A stretch of DNA of 64,000 nt from Microbacterium hydrothermale (GTDB lineage Bacteria; Actinomycetota; Actinomycetes; Actinomycetales; Microbacteriaceae). This document shows positions 43,416 to 51,250 of this stretch, piece by piece. Position 1 is the first letter of the stretch; every line of letters starts with the position of its first letter. The stretch lies in assembly GCF_004854025.1 (NCBI RefSeq), contig NZ_STGM01000001.1:1-64000 (forward strand). Direction: 5' to 3'. A program made the translations under genes and the position numbers. The notes below the pieces were generated by a model, which was given only the letters and a program-made list of their open reading frames with translations, did no database searches and was not told the DNA's origin.

Positions 43416-44489
43416 GTGGCTCTTACCATCGGAATCGTCGGCCTTCCCAACGTGGGAAAGTCCACCCTCTTCAACGCCCTGACCAAGAACTCGGTGCTCG
43501 CCGCGAACTACCCGTTCGCCACGATCGAGCCCAACGTCGGGGTCGTGAACCTACCCGATGCGCGCCTGCAGCAGCTCGCCGACGTGTTCCAGAGCGAGCG
43601 GCTCGTGCCCGCCGCGGTGTCGTTCGTCGACATCGCCGGCATCGTCCGCGGGGCGAGCGAGGGCGAGGGCCTCGGCAACCAGTTCCTCGCGAACATCCGT
43701 GAAGCGGATGCCATCGCCCAGGTCGTCCGCGGATTCGCCGACGACGACGTGGTCCACGTCGACGGAGCGGTCAACCCCGCGAGCGACATGGAGACCATCA
43801 ACGCCGAGCTGCAGCTCGCCGACCTCCAAACCCTCGAGAAGGCGATCACCCGGTACGAGAAGGAGGTCAAGGGCAAGAAGCTCGACCCCTCGGTGCTCGA
43901 CGCCGCGAAGGCGGCCCAGGACGCGCTGCAGCGCGGCGTGCTGCTCTCGGCATCCGGTCTCGACCTCTCGCCGATTCGCGAGCTCGGCCTGCTGACCGCG
44001 AAGCCGTTCATCTTCGTCTTCAACGTCGACGAAGCCGTGCTCACGGATCAGGCCAAGAAGGACGAGCTCGCAGCCCTGGTTGCCCCCGCGAAGGCCGTCT
44101 TCCTGGATGCCAAGATCGAGTCCGAACTGATCGACCTCGACCCCGAGGACGCCGCCGAACTGCTGGCCTCCACCGGGCAGGACGAGTCGGGCCTCGACCA
44201 GCTCGCCCGCATCGGCTTCGACACCCTCGGTCTGCAGACCTACCTCACGGCCGGCCCCAAGGAGGCCCGCGCGTGGACGATCCCGCAGGGTGCCAAGGCG
44301 CCGCAGGCGGCCGGTGTCATCCACACCGACTTCGAGAAGGGCTTCATCAAGGCCGAGGTCATCTCGTTCGCCGACCTCGTCGAACTCGGCTCGGTCGCCG
44401 AGGCCCGCGCGAAGGGCAAGGCCCGCCTCGAGGGCAAGGACTACGTCATGCAGGACGGCGACGTGGTGGAGTTCCGCTTCAACAACTGA
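43416..44489 (+). CDS. ychF: redox-regulated ATPase YchF (Obg family)
   Basis: A P-loop NTPase of the Obg class that binds ATP in preference to GTP and associates with ribosomes. The 357-residue protein has the Walker A GLPNVGKSTLFNAL near 8-21, ANYPFATIEPNVGVV, the DxxG motif FVDIAGIVRGASEGEGLGNQ split near 68-87, the altered specificity motif FVFNVDEA in place of NKxD, and a C-terminal TGS domain with LQTYLTAGPKEARAW and DYVMQDGDVVEFRFNN. It is commonly found in the core genome and is usually a single copy. Confidence 0.97.
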   Translation: MALTIGIVGLPNVGKSTLFNALTKNSVLAANYPFATIEPNVGVVNLPDARLQQLADVFQSERLVPAAVSFVDIAGIVRGASEGEGLGNQFLANIREADAIAQVVRGFADDDVVHVDGAVNPASDMETINAELQLADLQTLEKAITRYEKEVKGKKLDPSVLDAAKAAQDALQRGVLLSASGLDLSPIRELGLLTAKPFIFVFNVDEAVLTDQAKKDELAALVAPAKAVFLDAKIESELIDLDPEDAAELLASTGQDESGLDQLARIGFDTLGLQTYLTAGPKEARAWTIPQGAKAPQAAGVIHTDFEKGFIKAEVISFADLVELGSVAEARAKGKARLEGKDYVMQDGDVVEFRFNN

Positions 44490-44508
44490 GGCTCGCGCGA
44501 CGCACGGA

Positions 44509-45054
44509 ATGGCACGATCGTTGACTCCCCGAGAGACCGTGATCGCGCGCTACGACCCGGCCGGGCGGGCGGCGGTGGAACGCACCCTGCGAACGCTCGT
44601 GCGCCGGCAGGGCATCGCGGCGATCGCGCTCGCCGCGCTGTGGGGACTCGTCACGCTGCTGCCGATCGTGGTCGTGGCCGCGGACGGACGAGCGGGCGCC
44701 GCACTTCTGCTCGCCCTCACGCTGGCGGTTCCCCTCGCGATCGGCGTGTTCGGGGTGCGTCAGCTGCGGCGGCGTCCGCGGATGCCGGATATCGCGGTCG
44801 CGATCACTCCCACGACGGTGGAGTTCCCCGCCCTCGAACGACCGTCGGGTCTCGCTCCGCGGGTGCGCGCCGAGGAGTGGCCCCGCGAGGGTACGCGTGC
44901 CGAGATCCGCGCGGCATCCGGTCTGCTGTCGACGTCCCTCGTCGTGTTCACGCGGCAGGACGGGCGCACGCGGCGACGTCGCACCGTCTCCGCGGAGACC
45001 CTCGACACCGATCCGCGGCTCATCGTCGAGGCGCTCGGAGGGCCCTCCGCCTAG
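44509..45054 (+). CDS. membrane protein of unknown function
   Basis: A 181-residue protein with two membrane helices (about 33-58 and 62-84) and a C-terminal soluble region (TPTTVEFPALERPSGL, RAEIRAASGLLSTSLVVFT) that resembles a small beta domain. I do not recognise a family. It follows ychF by 19 bases and so is likely co-transcribed with it. ATG at 44509 is the first start after the ychF stop. The body reads as typical coding sequence for this genome. Confidence 0.75.
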   Translation: MARSLTPRETVIARYDPAGRAAVERTLRTLVRRQGIAAIALAALWGLVTLLPIVVVAADGRAGAALLLALTLAVPLAIGVFGVRQLRRRPRMPDIAVAITPTTVEFPALERPSGLAPRVRAEEWPREGTRAEIRAASGLLSTSLVVFTRQDGRTRRRRTVSAETLDTDPRLIVEALGGPSA

Positions 45055-45065
45055 CCGCGGTTCTC

Positions 45066-45071
45066 TAGGGT
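45066..45071 (+). promoter_or_regulatory. -10 box of the MHS-type transporter
   Basis: TAGGGT lies 6 bases before the ATG at 45078; probably leaderless. Confidence 0.6.
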
Positions 45072-45077
45072 CGTCTC

Positions 45078-46409
45078 ATGACTCGTCCTGACCCGGCCGG
45101 GACCCGGCCGCAGCCGGAACGGCGCGCCCGGGTGCGGGCCATCCTGGCGGGATCCGTGCCGAACCTCGTGCAGTGGTTCAACCTGTACGTCTACGCGACC
45201 TTCGCGCCGTTCTTCCGGACCGAGTTCTTCCCGGCGGACTCCCCGGATTCCCTCGTCTACGTCTACGGACTGTTCGCCCTGACGTTCGTGGTGCGACCGC
45301 TCGGCTCCTGGCTGTTCGGTCGTCTCGCCGACACGCGGGGTCGTCAGCAGGCCCTGGTGATGGCGGTGACCGTGATGTCGCTCGGATCGGTCGTGCTCGC
45401 CGTCGCCCCCACCGAGAGGAGCATCGGTGCGTGGGCGGCCGTCGTGCTCGTCGTGGTGAGCATCGTGCAGGGGATCGCGACGGGCGGTGAATACGCCGCG
45501 GCCACGGTGCTCCTGTCGGAGTCGGGATCGCGGGGGCATCGCGGCTTCTACGCGTCCTTCCAGGCCATGACGATCGTGGGCGGTCTCGTGCTGGCGCAGG
45601 CGCTGCTCCTGCTGCTGCAACTGGTCGGCGATCGTGCGGCGATCTCGCAGTGGGGCTGGCGGGTCGCGTTCGTCGCGGGCGGGGTCGCGGGGCTCGTGTC
45701 GCTGTGGTGGTCGCGGGGCGCGGGGCGGGCGGCATCCGTCACCCCACCCACGCCCACCGGACCCCGGCGCCCCGCGACGATGGCGGAGCTGCTGCGCGGG
45801 TACGGGCGCCCGCTCGTCTGGGTGATCCTGCTGACCGCGGGAGGGAGCGCCGCGTTCTACACGGCGACGGTCACCGTGCCCTATATCGTGCGGGAGGCCG
45901 CGTTCGGAGCCGGGGGAGCGGGGGCGGAGTCCGCCGCCACCGGGGTGGTCCTCGCCGCGTTCGTCGTCCTCATGGTGATGCAGCCGCTCGGCGGGGCGCT
46001 CAGCGATCGGATCGGTCGCAAGCCGCTGCTCGTCGCGTTCGGGGCGCTGGGCGTGCTGGGGGCCGGTTTCCTCGTGAACGCCGCGGCCCGGATCGTCTCG
46101 CCACCCGCGGTGTTCGGCATCCTGATCCTGGCGTTCGCGGTGCTCACCTGCTACCTGTCGGTGAACGGCATCGCGAAGGCCGAGGTCTTCCCGCCGCACA
46201 TCCGGGCGCTCGGGGTCGGATTCGGCTACGCGGTGGCCAACTCGCTGTGCGGGGGCACGGCGCCGCTGGTGTACCACGCGACCGTCGGCGACGGGGGCGT
46301 CGGGTTCGTCGTGTACCTGACGGTGCTGCTCGCCGTGACGCTCATCGCGGCCATCGCGATGCGTGGCGGGGTGCCCAGTGCCCTGGACGCGCCGCGCGAG
46401 CACGCGTGA
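45078..46409 (+). CDS. MFS transporter, metabolite:H+ symporter (MHS) type
   Basis: A 443-residue twelve-helix importer resembling KgtP/ProP/ShiA. The MHS-type N terminus is clear (VRAILAGSVPNLVQWFNLYV), then FVVRPLGSWLFGRLADTRGR near 69-88, the TGGEYAAATVLLSES motif near 135-149 and RIGRKPLLVAFG in the second half. Family substrates are carboxylates, betaines or shikimate; which applies is not readable. It stands alone between two membrane-protein genes. Confidence 0.92.
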   Translation: MTRPDPAGTRPQPERRARVRAILAGSVPNLVQWFNLYVYATFAPFFRTEFFPADSPDSLVYVYGLFALTFVVRPLGSWLFGRLADTRGRQQALVMAVTVMSLGSVVLAVAPTERSIGAWAAVVLVVVSIVQGIATGGEYAAATVLLSESGSRGHRGFYASFQAMTIVGGLVLAQALLLLLQLVGDRAAISQWGWRVAFVAGGVAGLVSLWWSRGAGRAASVTPPTPTGPRRPATMAELLRGYGRPLVWVILLTAGGSAAFYTATVTVPYIVREAAFGAGGAGAESAATGVVLAAFVVLMVMQPLGGALSDRIGRKPLLVAFGALGVLGAGFLVNAAARIVSPPAVFGILILAFAVLTCYLSVNGIAKAEVFPPHIRALGVGFGYAVANSLCGGTAPLVYHATVGDGGVGFVVYLTVLLAVTLIAAIAMRGGVPSALDAPREHA

Positions 46410-46425
46410 GCCCGGGGGCGCTTCC

Positions 46426-46431
46426 TACACT
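46426..46431 (+). promoter_or_regulatory. -10 box of the gene at 46439
   Basis: TACACT lies 7 bases before the ATG at 46439. Confidence 0.5.
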
Positions 46432-46438
46432 GGTGCGC

Positions 46439-47188
46439 ATGGACACCCCCGACCCCCGAATCGCGTTCGTGCCTCCCGGGTGGGTGTGGCCGGCGGCATC
46501 CAAGAAGAGGCTGGCCCTCCTTCCCGCCGAGATCTTCAACAGCACGTTCGAGCGCGCGCCCGACGATTGGCTGCACGTCGCTCCGTTGAAGAAGCCCCCG
46601 CTCTTCCTGACCATCGTGACCGGCGTCATCACCCTGTTCCTGGGGTGGGTGGTCATCTCCGTGCTGCTGCAGGCGGGAACGACCCCGGCGATGGAGGGCC
46701 CGATCCCCTACGTGATCGCGGGCGTCTTCGGGCTGATCGGACTGTTCTTCCTCATCTCCTTCGTCAGCCTGCTCTTCGCCTCGCGCAGTCGCGCGTCGTG
46801 GGGCAACCGGCAGTGCGTGGCGGTGGGGCGCAGCGGCATCGCCGTGCGGTTCCAGGGGGTGGGCACGAACATCCCGTGGTCGGAGGTGAAGGCCGTCGTC
46901 GCGACCACGACGAACGACTCCGGGGTGCAGCAGGCCCGCCCGGTCAAGATCCCGATCCTGCGGATCGAGCGCGACGTCGACCTCACCTCGGGGGAGCTGC
47001 GGTCGTGGAAGATCGCGACCTTCGCCCTGGATGCCGCTCCGCGCGCCGTGTACGCGGCGACGCACTTCTACTGGACGCACCCCCACCTGCGTTCCGAGCT
47101 CGGCACCACGGTGGCGCAGCAGCGCATCGACGGCTTCGCCGGGTTCGCCCCGACGACGGTCGGGCCGCAGGGGGCCGCGGGTTTCTGA
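46439..47188 (+). CDS. two-helix membrane protein of unknown function
   Basis: A 249-residue protein. Residues 1-55 are soluble and Pro/Trp-containing (FVPPGWVWPAASKKRLALLP), two membrane helices follow (about 59-80 and 89-115), and the C-terminal half is a soluble beta-rich domain (GRSGIAVRFQGVGTNIPWSE) that looks like a bacterial PH-like fold, as in other 'PH domain' membrane proteins. That comparison is inference. A strong bidirectional terminator follows. Confidence 0.78.
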   Translation: MDTPDPRIAFVPPGWVWPAASKKRLALLPAEIFNSTFERAPDDWLHVAPLKKPPLFLTIVTGVITLFLGWVVISVLLQAGTTPAMEGPIPYVIAGVFGLIGLFFLISFVSLLFASRSRASWGNRQCVAVGRSGIAVRFQGVGTNIPWSEVKAVVATTTNDSGVQQARPVKIPILRIERDVDLTSGELRSWKIATFALDAAPRAVYAATHFYWTHPHLRSELGTTVAQQRIDGFAGFAPTTVGPQGAAGF

Positions 47189-47250
47189 GCCGGCGGAGTG
47201 CCGGCGGGCAGAGCGCGCGTCGGGTGGCCGACGGGACGGGTGGAACGCCA

Positions 47251-47282
47251 CGGAGCCCCCGGCCAGCTGACCGGGGGCTCCG
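47251..47282. terminator. shared terminator between convergent genes
   Basis: CGGAGCCCCCGG at 47251-47262 pairs perfectly with 47271-47282 around an 8-base loop. Confidence 0.85.
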
Positions 47283-47296
47283 CTCGTCGGCGGGGT

Positions 47297-48166
47297 TCAG
47301 CCGCCGATCGGGGTGGGGTTCGTCGGGTCGGGCGGGACGGGGAGCGAACCGTTGATGCGGTTCTGGGCCTGGCACTGGCTCGTGCAGTTCGTGGCACCCG
47401 CCGAGAGCTCCACGGCATCCTCACCGAGGACACCGCCCATGCGACCGCCCGAGGCGACCGTCCAGCGGGTGACGGTGGCATCCTGGTACGTCTTCGTCGC
47501 GACCTGCGGGCTGTCCTTGCCGAGCAGCATCTGGTGGGCGTTCGCGCCGGAGGCGACGGCATCCACGCCGTTTCCGAAGTTGATCTTCCCGGTGTACTGG
47601 TTCACGAAGTAGAAGAGGCCGGGCCCGAGGGTGTGCACGAGTTCGACGGGCGCGGCGAACTCCGGCTCCATCTGGAAGATGCCGCCCTGAGCGCCGTCCT
47701 TCGCCTGGATCTTCAGCTTCCCGGCGGCGGTGGTGAAGATCGCCACGAGCGCGTCGTCGCGCACCTCGAGGCTCGACAGCCGGGTGCCCGCGCGCTGCGC
47801 CGCGGTGAGGGTCGGCACCTTCGACGCGAACACCACGGTCGGGCTCGTGACCATGCGCTGCGTGTCGGGCGCGCCGGTGAGGATGTAGTCGTACACGCCG
47901 AGGGTCGCCGGGTCGATGGTGAAGCGGTTGTTCGTTCCGCTCACGGTGATGCGTCCCGAGACCGCGACGTCCTTGAGCTTCGCGTCTTTGCCGGGGGCGG
48001 GGTTGTACGTCGTGCCGTTAACGGTGACGGCGTAGTCCCCGCCCGTCGACGTCGTCTTGGCCTGGGCTGCGGTGGGGAGGAGGAGTCCGGATGCCGCGAC
48101 CAGGGCGGCCGCGACGATCGCGGTGCCACGGGTCAGGCGGCGGCGGGACGGGGTGCTGATGCTCAT
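47297..48166 (-). CDS. secreted protein of unknown function
   Basis: A 289-residue exported protein. The signal peptide has a basic start (SRRRLTRG), a hydrophobic core and a likely AQA cleavage site near residue 36. The mature part is a single beta-rich domain with segments such as YAVTVNGTTYNPAPG, RITVSGTNNRFTIDPATLG and TLGPGLFYFVNQYTGKINFG, and two cysteines near the C terminus (NCTSQCQAQ) likely to form a disulfide. I do not recognise a family. GAGAGAG lies upstream of the ATG. It is divergent from the Asp/His-rich exported protein and its two-component system, which could regulate it. Confidence 0.8.
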   Translation of the reverse strand: MSISTPSRRRLTRGTAIVAAALVAASGLLLPTAAQAKTTSTGGDYAVTVNGTTYNPAPGKDAKLKDVAVSGRITVSGTNNRFTIDPATLGVYDYILTGAPDTQRMVTSPTVVFASKVPTLTAAQRAGTRLSSLEVRDDALVAIFTTAAGKLKIQAKDGAQGGIFQMEPEFAAPVELVHTLGPGLFYFVNQYTGKINFGNGVDAVASGANAHQMLLGKDSPQVATKTYQDATVTRWTVASGGRMGGVLGEDAVELSAGATNCTSQCQAQNRINGSLPVPPDPTNPTPIGG

Positions 48167-48350
48167 GCTCTCTCGTTTCGTCGGTGGGCGAGCTGTGTCC
48201 ACCGTCGGCCCGCGGCCTCGGACCGGGCAATGCGACCTTGGTACTACGACCATCGTCCGATGGCCGCACGGCGCCGCTTCGCGCAGGGTGGGAACAGGAC
48301 AGCCCCCGGCACAGGCGACAATGCAATGCAGGGGCGGAAGGACGGATGAC

Positions 48351-48881
48351 ATGAAGAAGCGGATCCTCATCGGTGCGGGCGCTCTCGTGCTCGCCGCCGC
48401 CCCCGCGGCCGTGGGCCTCTGGGGCAATGCGTCGTTCGCGGAATCCGTTCCGGTACCCGTCCCGGCGTCGGTCCAGGTGGTCGGCGTCGCCCCCGACGCC
48501 ACCCCGATCGCCGACGACCACGGCGGTGACCGCGACCGGGATCAGCGGAGCGAACCCGGCGACGATCGCGCGACCGACGGGGGCGACGCGGGTTCCGACG
48601 ACCACGGCGGCTCCCGCGGCGACGACGCGACGGCGCCCTCGGGGAGCGACGACCACGGGGGCGACGCGCCCCGCGACGATCGCGTCGAGGCCGGCGACGA
48701 CCGAGGAACGGCGGATGCCGGAACCACCGACGACCCGCGCACCGGCGCCGACGACTCCTCGACGGGCGGCTCGGGGGCGGGCGGCTCGACGACCGACGAC
48801 TCCTCGTCGCGCGACGGCGGTCGTCACGGCGGTCGCGACGGCGGCGACCACGACGGCGACGATCGCGGGGGAGACGACTGA
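48351..48881 (+). CDS. exported Asp/His/Gly-rich low-complexity protein
   Basis: A 176-residue protein with a signal peptide (residues 1-31, ending NASFA) and a mature part of almost only D, G, R, S, T, A and H. DDHGG occurs three times and the tail reads GRHGGRDGGDHDGDD. Such acidic, His-spaced sequence often binds divalent metal ions, which is inference here. Its stop codon is directly followed by the GTG of a sensor kinase (TGAGTG), so it is the first gene of a three-gene unit with a NarL-type two-component system. Confidence 0.8.
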   Translation: MKKRILIGAGALVLAAAPAAVGLWGNASFAESVPVPVPASVQVVGVAPDATPIADDHGGDRDRDQRSEPGDDRATDGGDAGSDDHGGSRGDDATAPSGSDDHGGDAPRDDRVEAGDDRGTADAGTTDDPRTGADDSSTGGSGAGGSTTDDSSSRDGGRHGGRDGGDHDGDDRGGDD

Positions 48882-50264
48882 GTGGCATCCGACCCGCCCG
48901 CCCCGGCCTGGCAGGTACTCGTCGCGGCGCACCCGACCTCGGCGGCACCGCGACGCCTGTCGACCCGCGCGGTGCTCGTCCGCCTCGCGGCGGGCTTGGC
49001 CGCGGTGCTCGTCGCGGTCGCCGCCCTCGCCGGGTTCGGGGCGCAATGGCTGGCGGAACGCGAGGCGGTCAACGATGCCGCACAGGTCACCAACGTGCTC
49101 GCCGATGCCGTCGTGCGGCCCGTGCTCACGGACGGCCTGGCGGCGGGGGAGGCCGACGCGCTCGCCGCGTTCGACGACACGGTGCGGGCGCAGATCCTCG
49201 GCGAGGACGTCATCCGGGTGAAGATCTGGAGCACCGGAGGGCGAGTCCTCTACGCCGACGAGCCCCAGCTGATCGGTCGCACCTTCGCGCTCGACGACGC
49301 CCAGCGTGCGGCGCTGGCGGCACCGTCGACCCGTGCGGCGGTCTCCGACCTCGCGGAGGACGAGAACGAGTTCGAGACCGGGTCGCGCCTTCTGGAGGTG
49401 TACCGGCCGCTGTGGACGCCCAGCGGTCAGCAGGTGCTCTTCGAGGTGTACTACCCGTACGAGCCGGTGGCCGCGCGCTCGGCCGAGCTGTGGCGGGGGT
49501 TCGCGGGCGTGACGACGAGCAGCCTGCTGCTCCTCGTGGTGCTCACCGCCCCGATTGTCTGGACGCTGCTGCGACAGCTGCGCGGGGCCGAGGCGCGGCG
49601 GGCGGAGCTGCTGCAGCGGGCCGTCGATGCCTCGGATGCCGAACGTCGACGCATCGCCGGTTCGCTGCACGACGGTCCGGTGCAGGAGCTCGTCGCCACT
49701 AGCTACGGGGCGGAGGCCGCCGCCGTTGCCGCCGACGCGCGCGGAGAAGAGGAGGGAGCCGCCGGCATGCGCGAGGTCGCCGGCGCCGTCCGCGGCAACG
49801 TGCGGGTGCTGCGGTCGCTGCTCGTCGACATCTACCCGGCGAGCCTCACAGCATCGGGGCTCGCCTCGGCGCTGCACGACCTCGCGGCCACGGCACGCTC
49901 GCGCGGGGTGGAGGTCGTGCTCGACCTGCGCGCGCCGCTCGACGCGCTCGCCGACGCCCACGAGCGGCTGATCTACCGGATCGCCCAGGAGGCGCTGCGC
50001 AACGCCGTCGCGCACGCCGCCCCCTGCACGGTCACCGTCACCCTCACCGCGGAGCGCGGACGCCTCGAGCTGCTCGTCGCCGACGACGGCCGCGGCTTCG
50101 AGGGCGCGGAGGTTCTCGACGCGCCGGAGGAGGGGCACCTCGGCCTGCGGGTGCTCCGCGACCTCGCGACCGACGCGGGCGCCGAGCTCGCCCTGGCGAC
50201 TGCCCCGGGACGCGGCACCCGCTGGCGCCTGCGCCTCACCGACACCCTCCGGGAGACCCCATGA
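48882..50264 (+). CDS. NarL-type sensor histidine kinase (HisKA_3)
   Basis: A 460-residue membrane kinase. Two membrane helices (about 31-53 and 203-227) enclose an extracytoplasmic sensor of about 150 residues containing EDVIRVKIWSTGGRVLYADE, which looks like a double-Cache-type sensor. The HisKA_3 domain has DASDAERRRIAGSLHDGPVQ with the phosphorylated His near 264, and the ATPase domain has YRIAQEALRNAVAHA, LLVADDGRGFEG and GHLGLRVLRDLA. Translation starts one base after the upstream stop. Partner is the LuxR-type regulator at 50261. Confidence 0.95.
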   Translation: MASDPPAPAWQVLVAAHPTSAAPRRLSTRAVLVRLAAGLAAVLVAVAALAGFGAQWLAEREAVNDAAQVTNVLADAVVRPVLTDGLAAGEADALAAFDDTVRAQILGEDVIRVKIWSTGGRVLYADEPQLIGRTFALDDAQRAALAAPSTRAAVSDLAEDENEFETGSRLLEVYRPLWTPSGQQVLFEVYYPYEPVAARSAELWRGFAGVTTSSLLLLVVLTAPIVWTLLRQLRGAEARRAELLQRAVDASDAERRRIAGSLHDGPVQELVATSYGAEAAAVAADARGEEEGAAGMREVAGAVRGNVRVLRSLLVDIYPASLTASGLASALHDLAATARSRGVEVVLDLRAPLDALADAHERLIYRIAQEALRNAVAHAAPCTVTVTLTAERGRLELLVADDGRGFEGAEVLDAPEEGHLGLRVLRDLATDAGAELALATAPGRGTRWRLRLTDTLRETP

Positions 50265-50872
50265 TCCGCGTCCTCGTCGTCGACGACCACTCGATGGTGC
50301 GCGAGGGGCTGGCATCCGTCCTCGCGGCCGAGGGTGACATCGCCGTCGTGGCGACCGCGGCGAACGGCGCCGAGGCCCTCGCCGCCGTCGCTTCCGCCGA
50401 GGTCGATGTGGCCGTCATGGACCTGTCGATGCCGGTCATGGACGGCGTGGAGGCCACCCGCGCGCTGCGCGCCCGGGTTCCCGGCATCCGGGTGCTCGTG
50501 CTCACGTCGTTCGGCGACCGCGCTCAGGTGCGGCGTGCCGTCGCGGCGGGCGCGACGGGATATCAGTTGAAGGATGCCGAGCCCCGCGACCTCCGTGCGG
50601 CCGTCCGGGCCGTGCACGCGGGGCACGCGCCGCTGGATCCGCGGGTCGCGGGGGCGCTGCTGCCCGAGGAGCCCGTCGCCGGCAGCGGCTTGAGCGCGCG
50701 CGAGGAGGAGGTGCTGCGGTTGGTGGCCGAGGGGCTCGCGAACAAACAGGTGGCCGCGGCGCTGGGGATCTCGGAGCGCACCGTCAAGGCGCACCTGGGC
50801 ACCGTGTTCCGACAGATCGGCGTGGCCGACCGCACCAGCGCCGCCCTCTGGGCGCGCGACCACCTGCGCTAA
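50261..50872 (+). CDS. NarL/LuxR-family response regulator
   Basis: A 203-residue regulator overlapping the kinase stop by four bases. The receiver domain has VLVVDDHSMVREGLASVL, the phosphoacceptor Asp in VDVAVMDLSMPVMDGVEATR near 53, VLTSFGD and the Lys in YQLKDAEPRDL near 102. The LuxR helix-turn-helix is SAREEEVLRLVAEGLANKQV and ALGISERTVKAHLGTVFRQI near 145-183. The likely targets are this unit and the divergent secreted-protein gene at 47297, but no operator is identified. Confidence 0.96.
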   Translation: MIRVLVVDDHSMVREGLASVLAAEGDIAVVATAANGAEALAAVASAEVDVAVMDLSMPVMDGVEATRALRARVPGIRVLVLTSFGDRAQVRRAVAAGATGYQLKDAEPRDLRAAVRAVHAGHAPLDPRVAGALLPEEPVAGSGLSAREEEVLRLVAEGLANKQVAAALGISERTVKAHLGTVFRQIGVADRTSAALWARDHLR

Positions 50873-50926
50873 GAGCGGGAGTCGTCGCGGGGCCGTCGTC
50901 GAGCGGGAGCGGGGCGACGATGCGGC

Positions 50927-51250
50927 TCAGATGTCGCTGAAGTCGTCTGCGGGGAGGTGCATCGCGGCGACGGAATCGCCCTCGAGCACGAGCATCACGT
51001 ACTGCCGACCGGTCTCGCCCGCGCGCTGCAGCGAGGTCGTTCCGGGGACATCGCGGACGTCGAGGCGCAGTTCGGTCGCGTCGAAGCCCTCGACGGCCCC
51101 TGCGGCCAGGGCCTCTGCGCGCGTCGAGCCGACCCCGATGCCGCCGGTGGTGACGATCGGGTGCCCGGCCACGGTGGGGGTGGAGACGAACACGCGGGCG
51201 CCGTTCGTCGAGCCGTCATCGGGGACCGTCAGCTTCCCCGACGGCGCTCC
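50927..51250 (-). pseudogene. C-terminal remnant of an exported protein
   Basis: The reading frame starts immediately after the D,D-carboxypeptidase stop codon and in the same frame, giving about 107 codons ending VAAMHLPADDFSDI. It contains VAGHPIVTTGGIGVGSTRAE, a pattern seen in secreted Microbacteriaceae proteins in their C-terminal half. The only standard start is GTG at 51193 (88 residues), which falls inside the domain and has no ribosome binding site. There is no signal peptide or membrane helix. It is best read as a gene that lost its 5' part, or else an unrecognised readthrough extension. Confidence 0.55.

Noticed and set aside
46439..50872. Mobile or phage island around the unknown secreted genes
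   Set aside because: No integrase, transposase, tRNA attachment site or composition shift is visible; the flanks are core-type genes.
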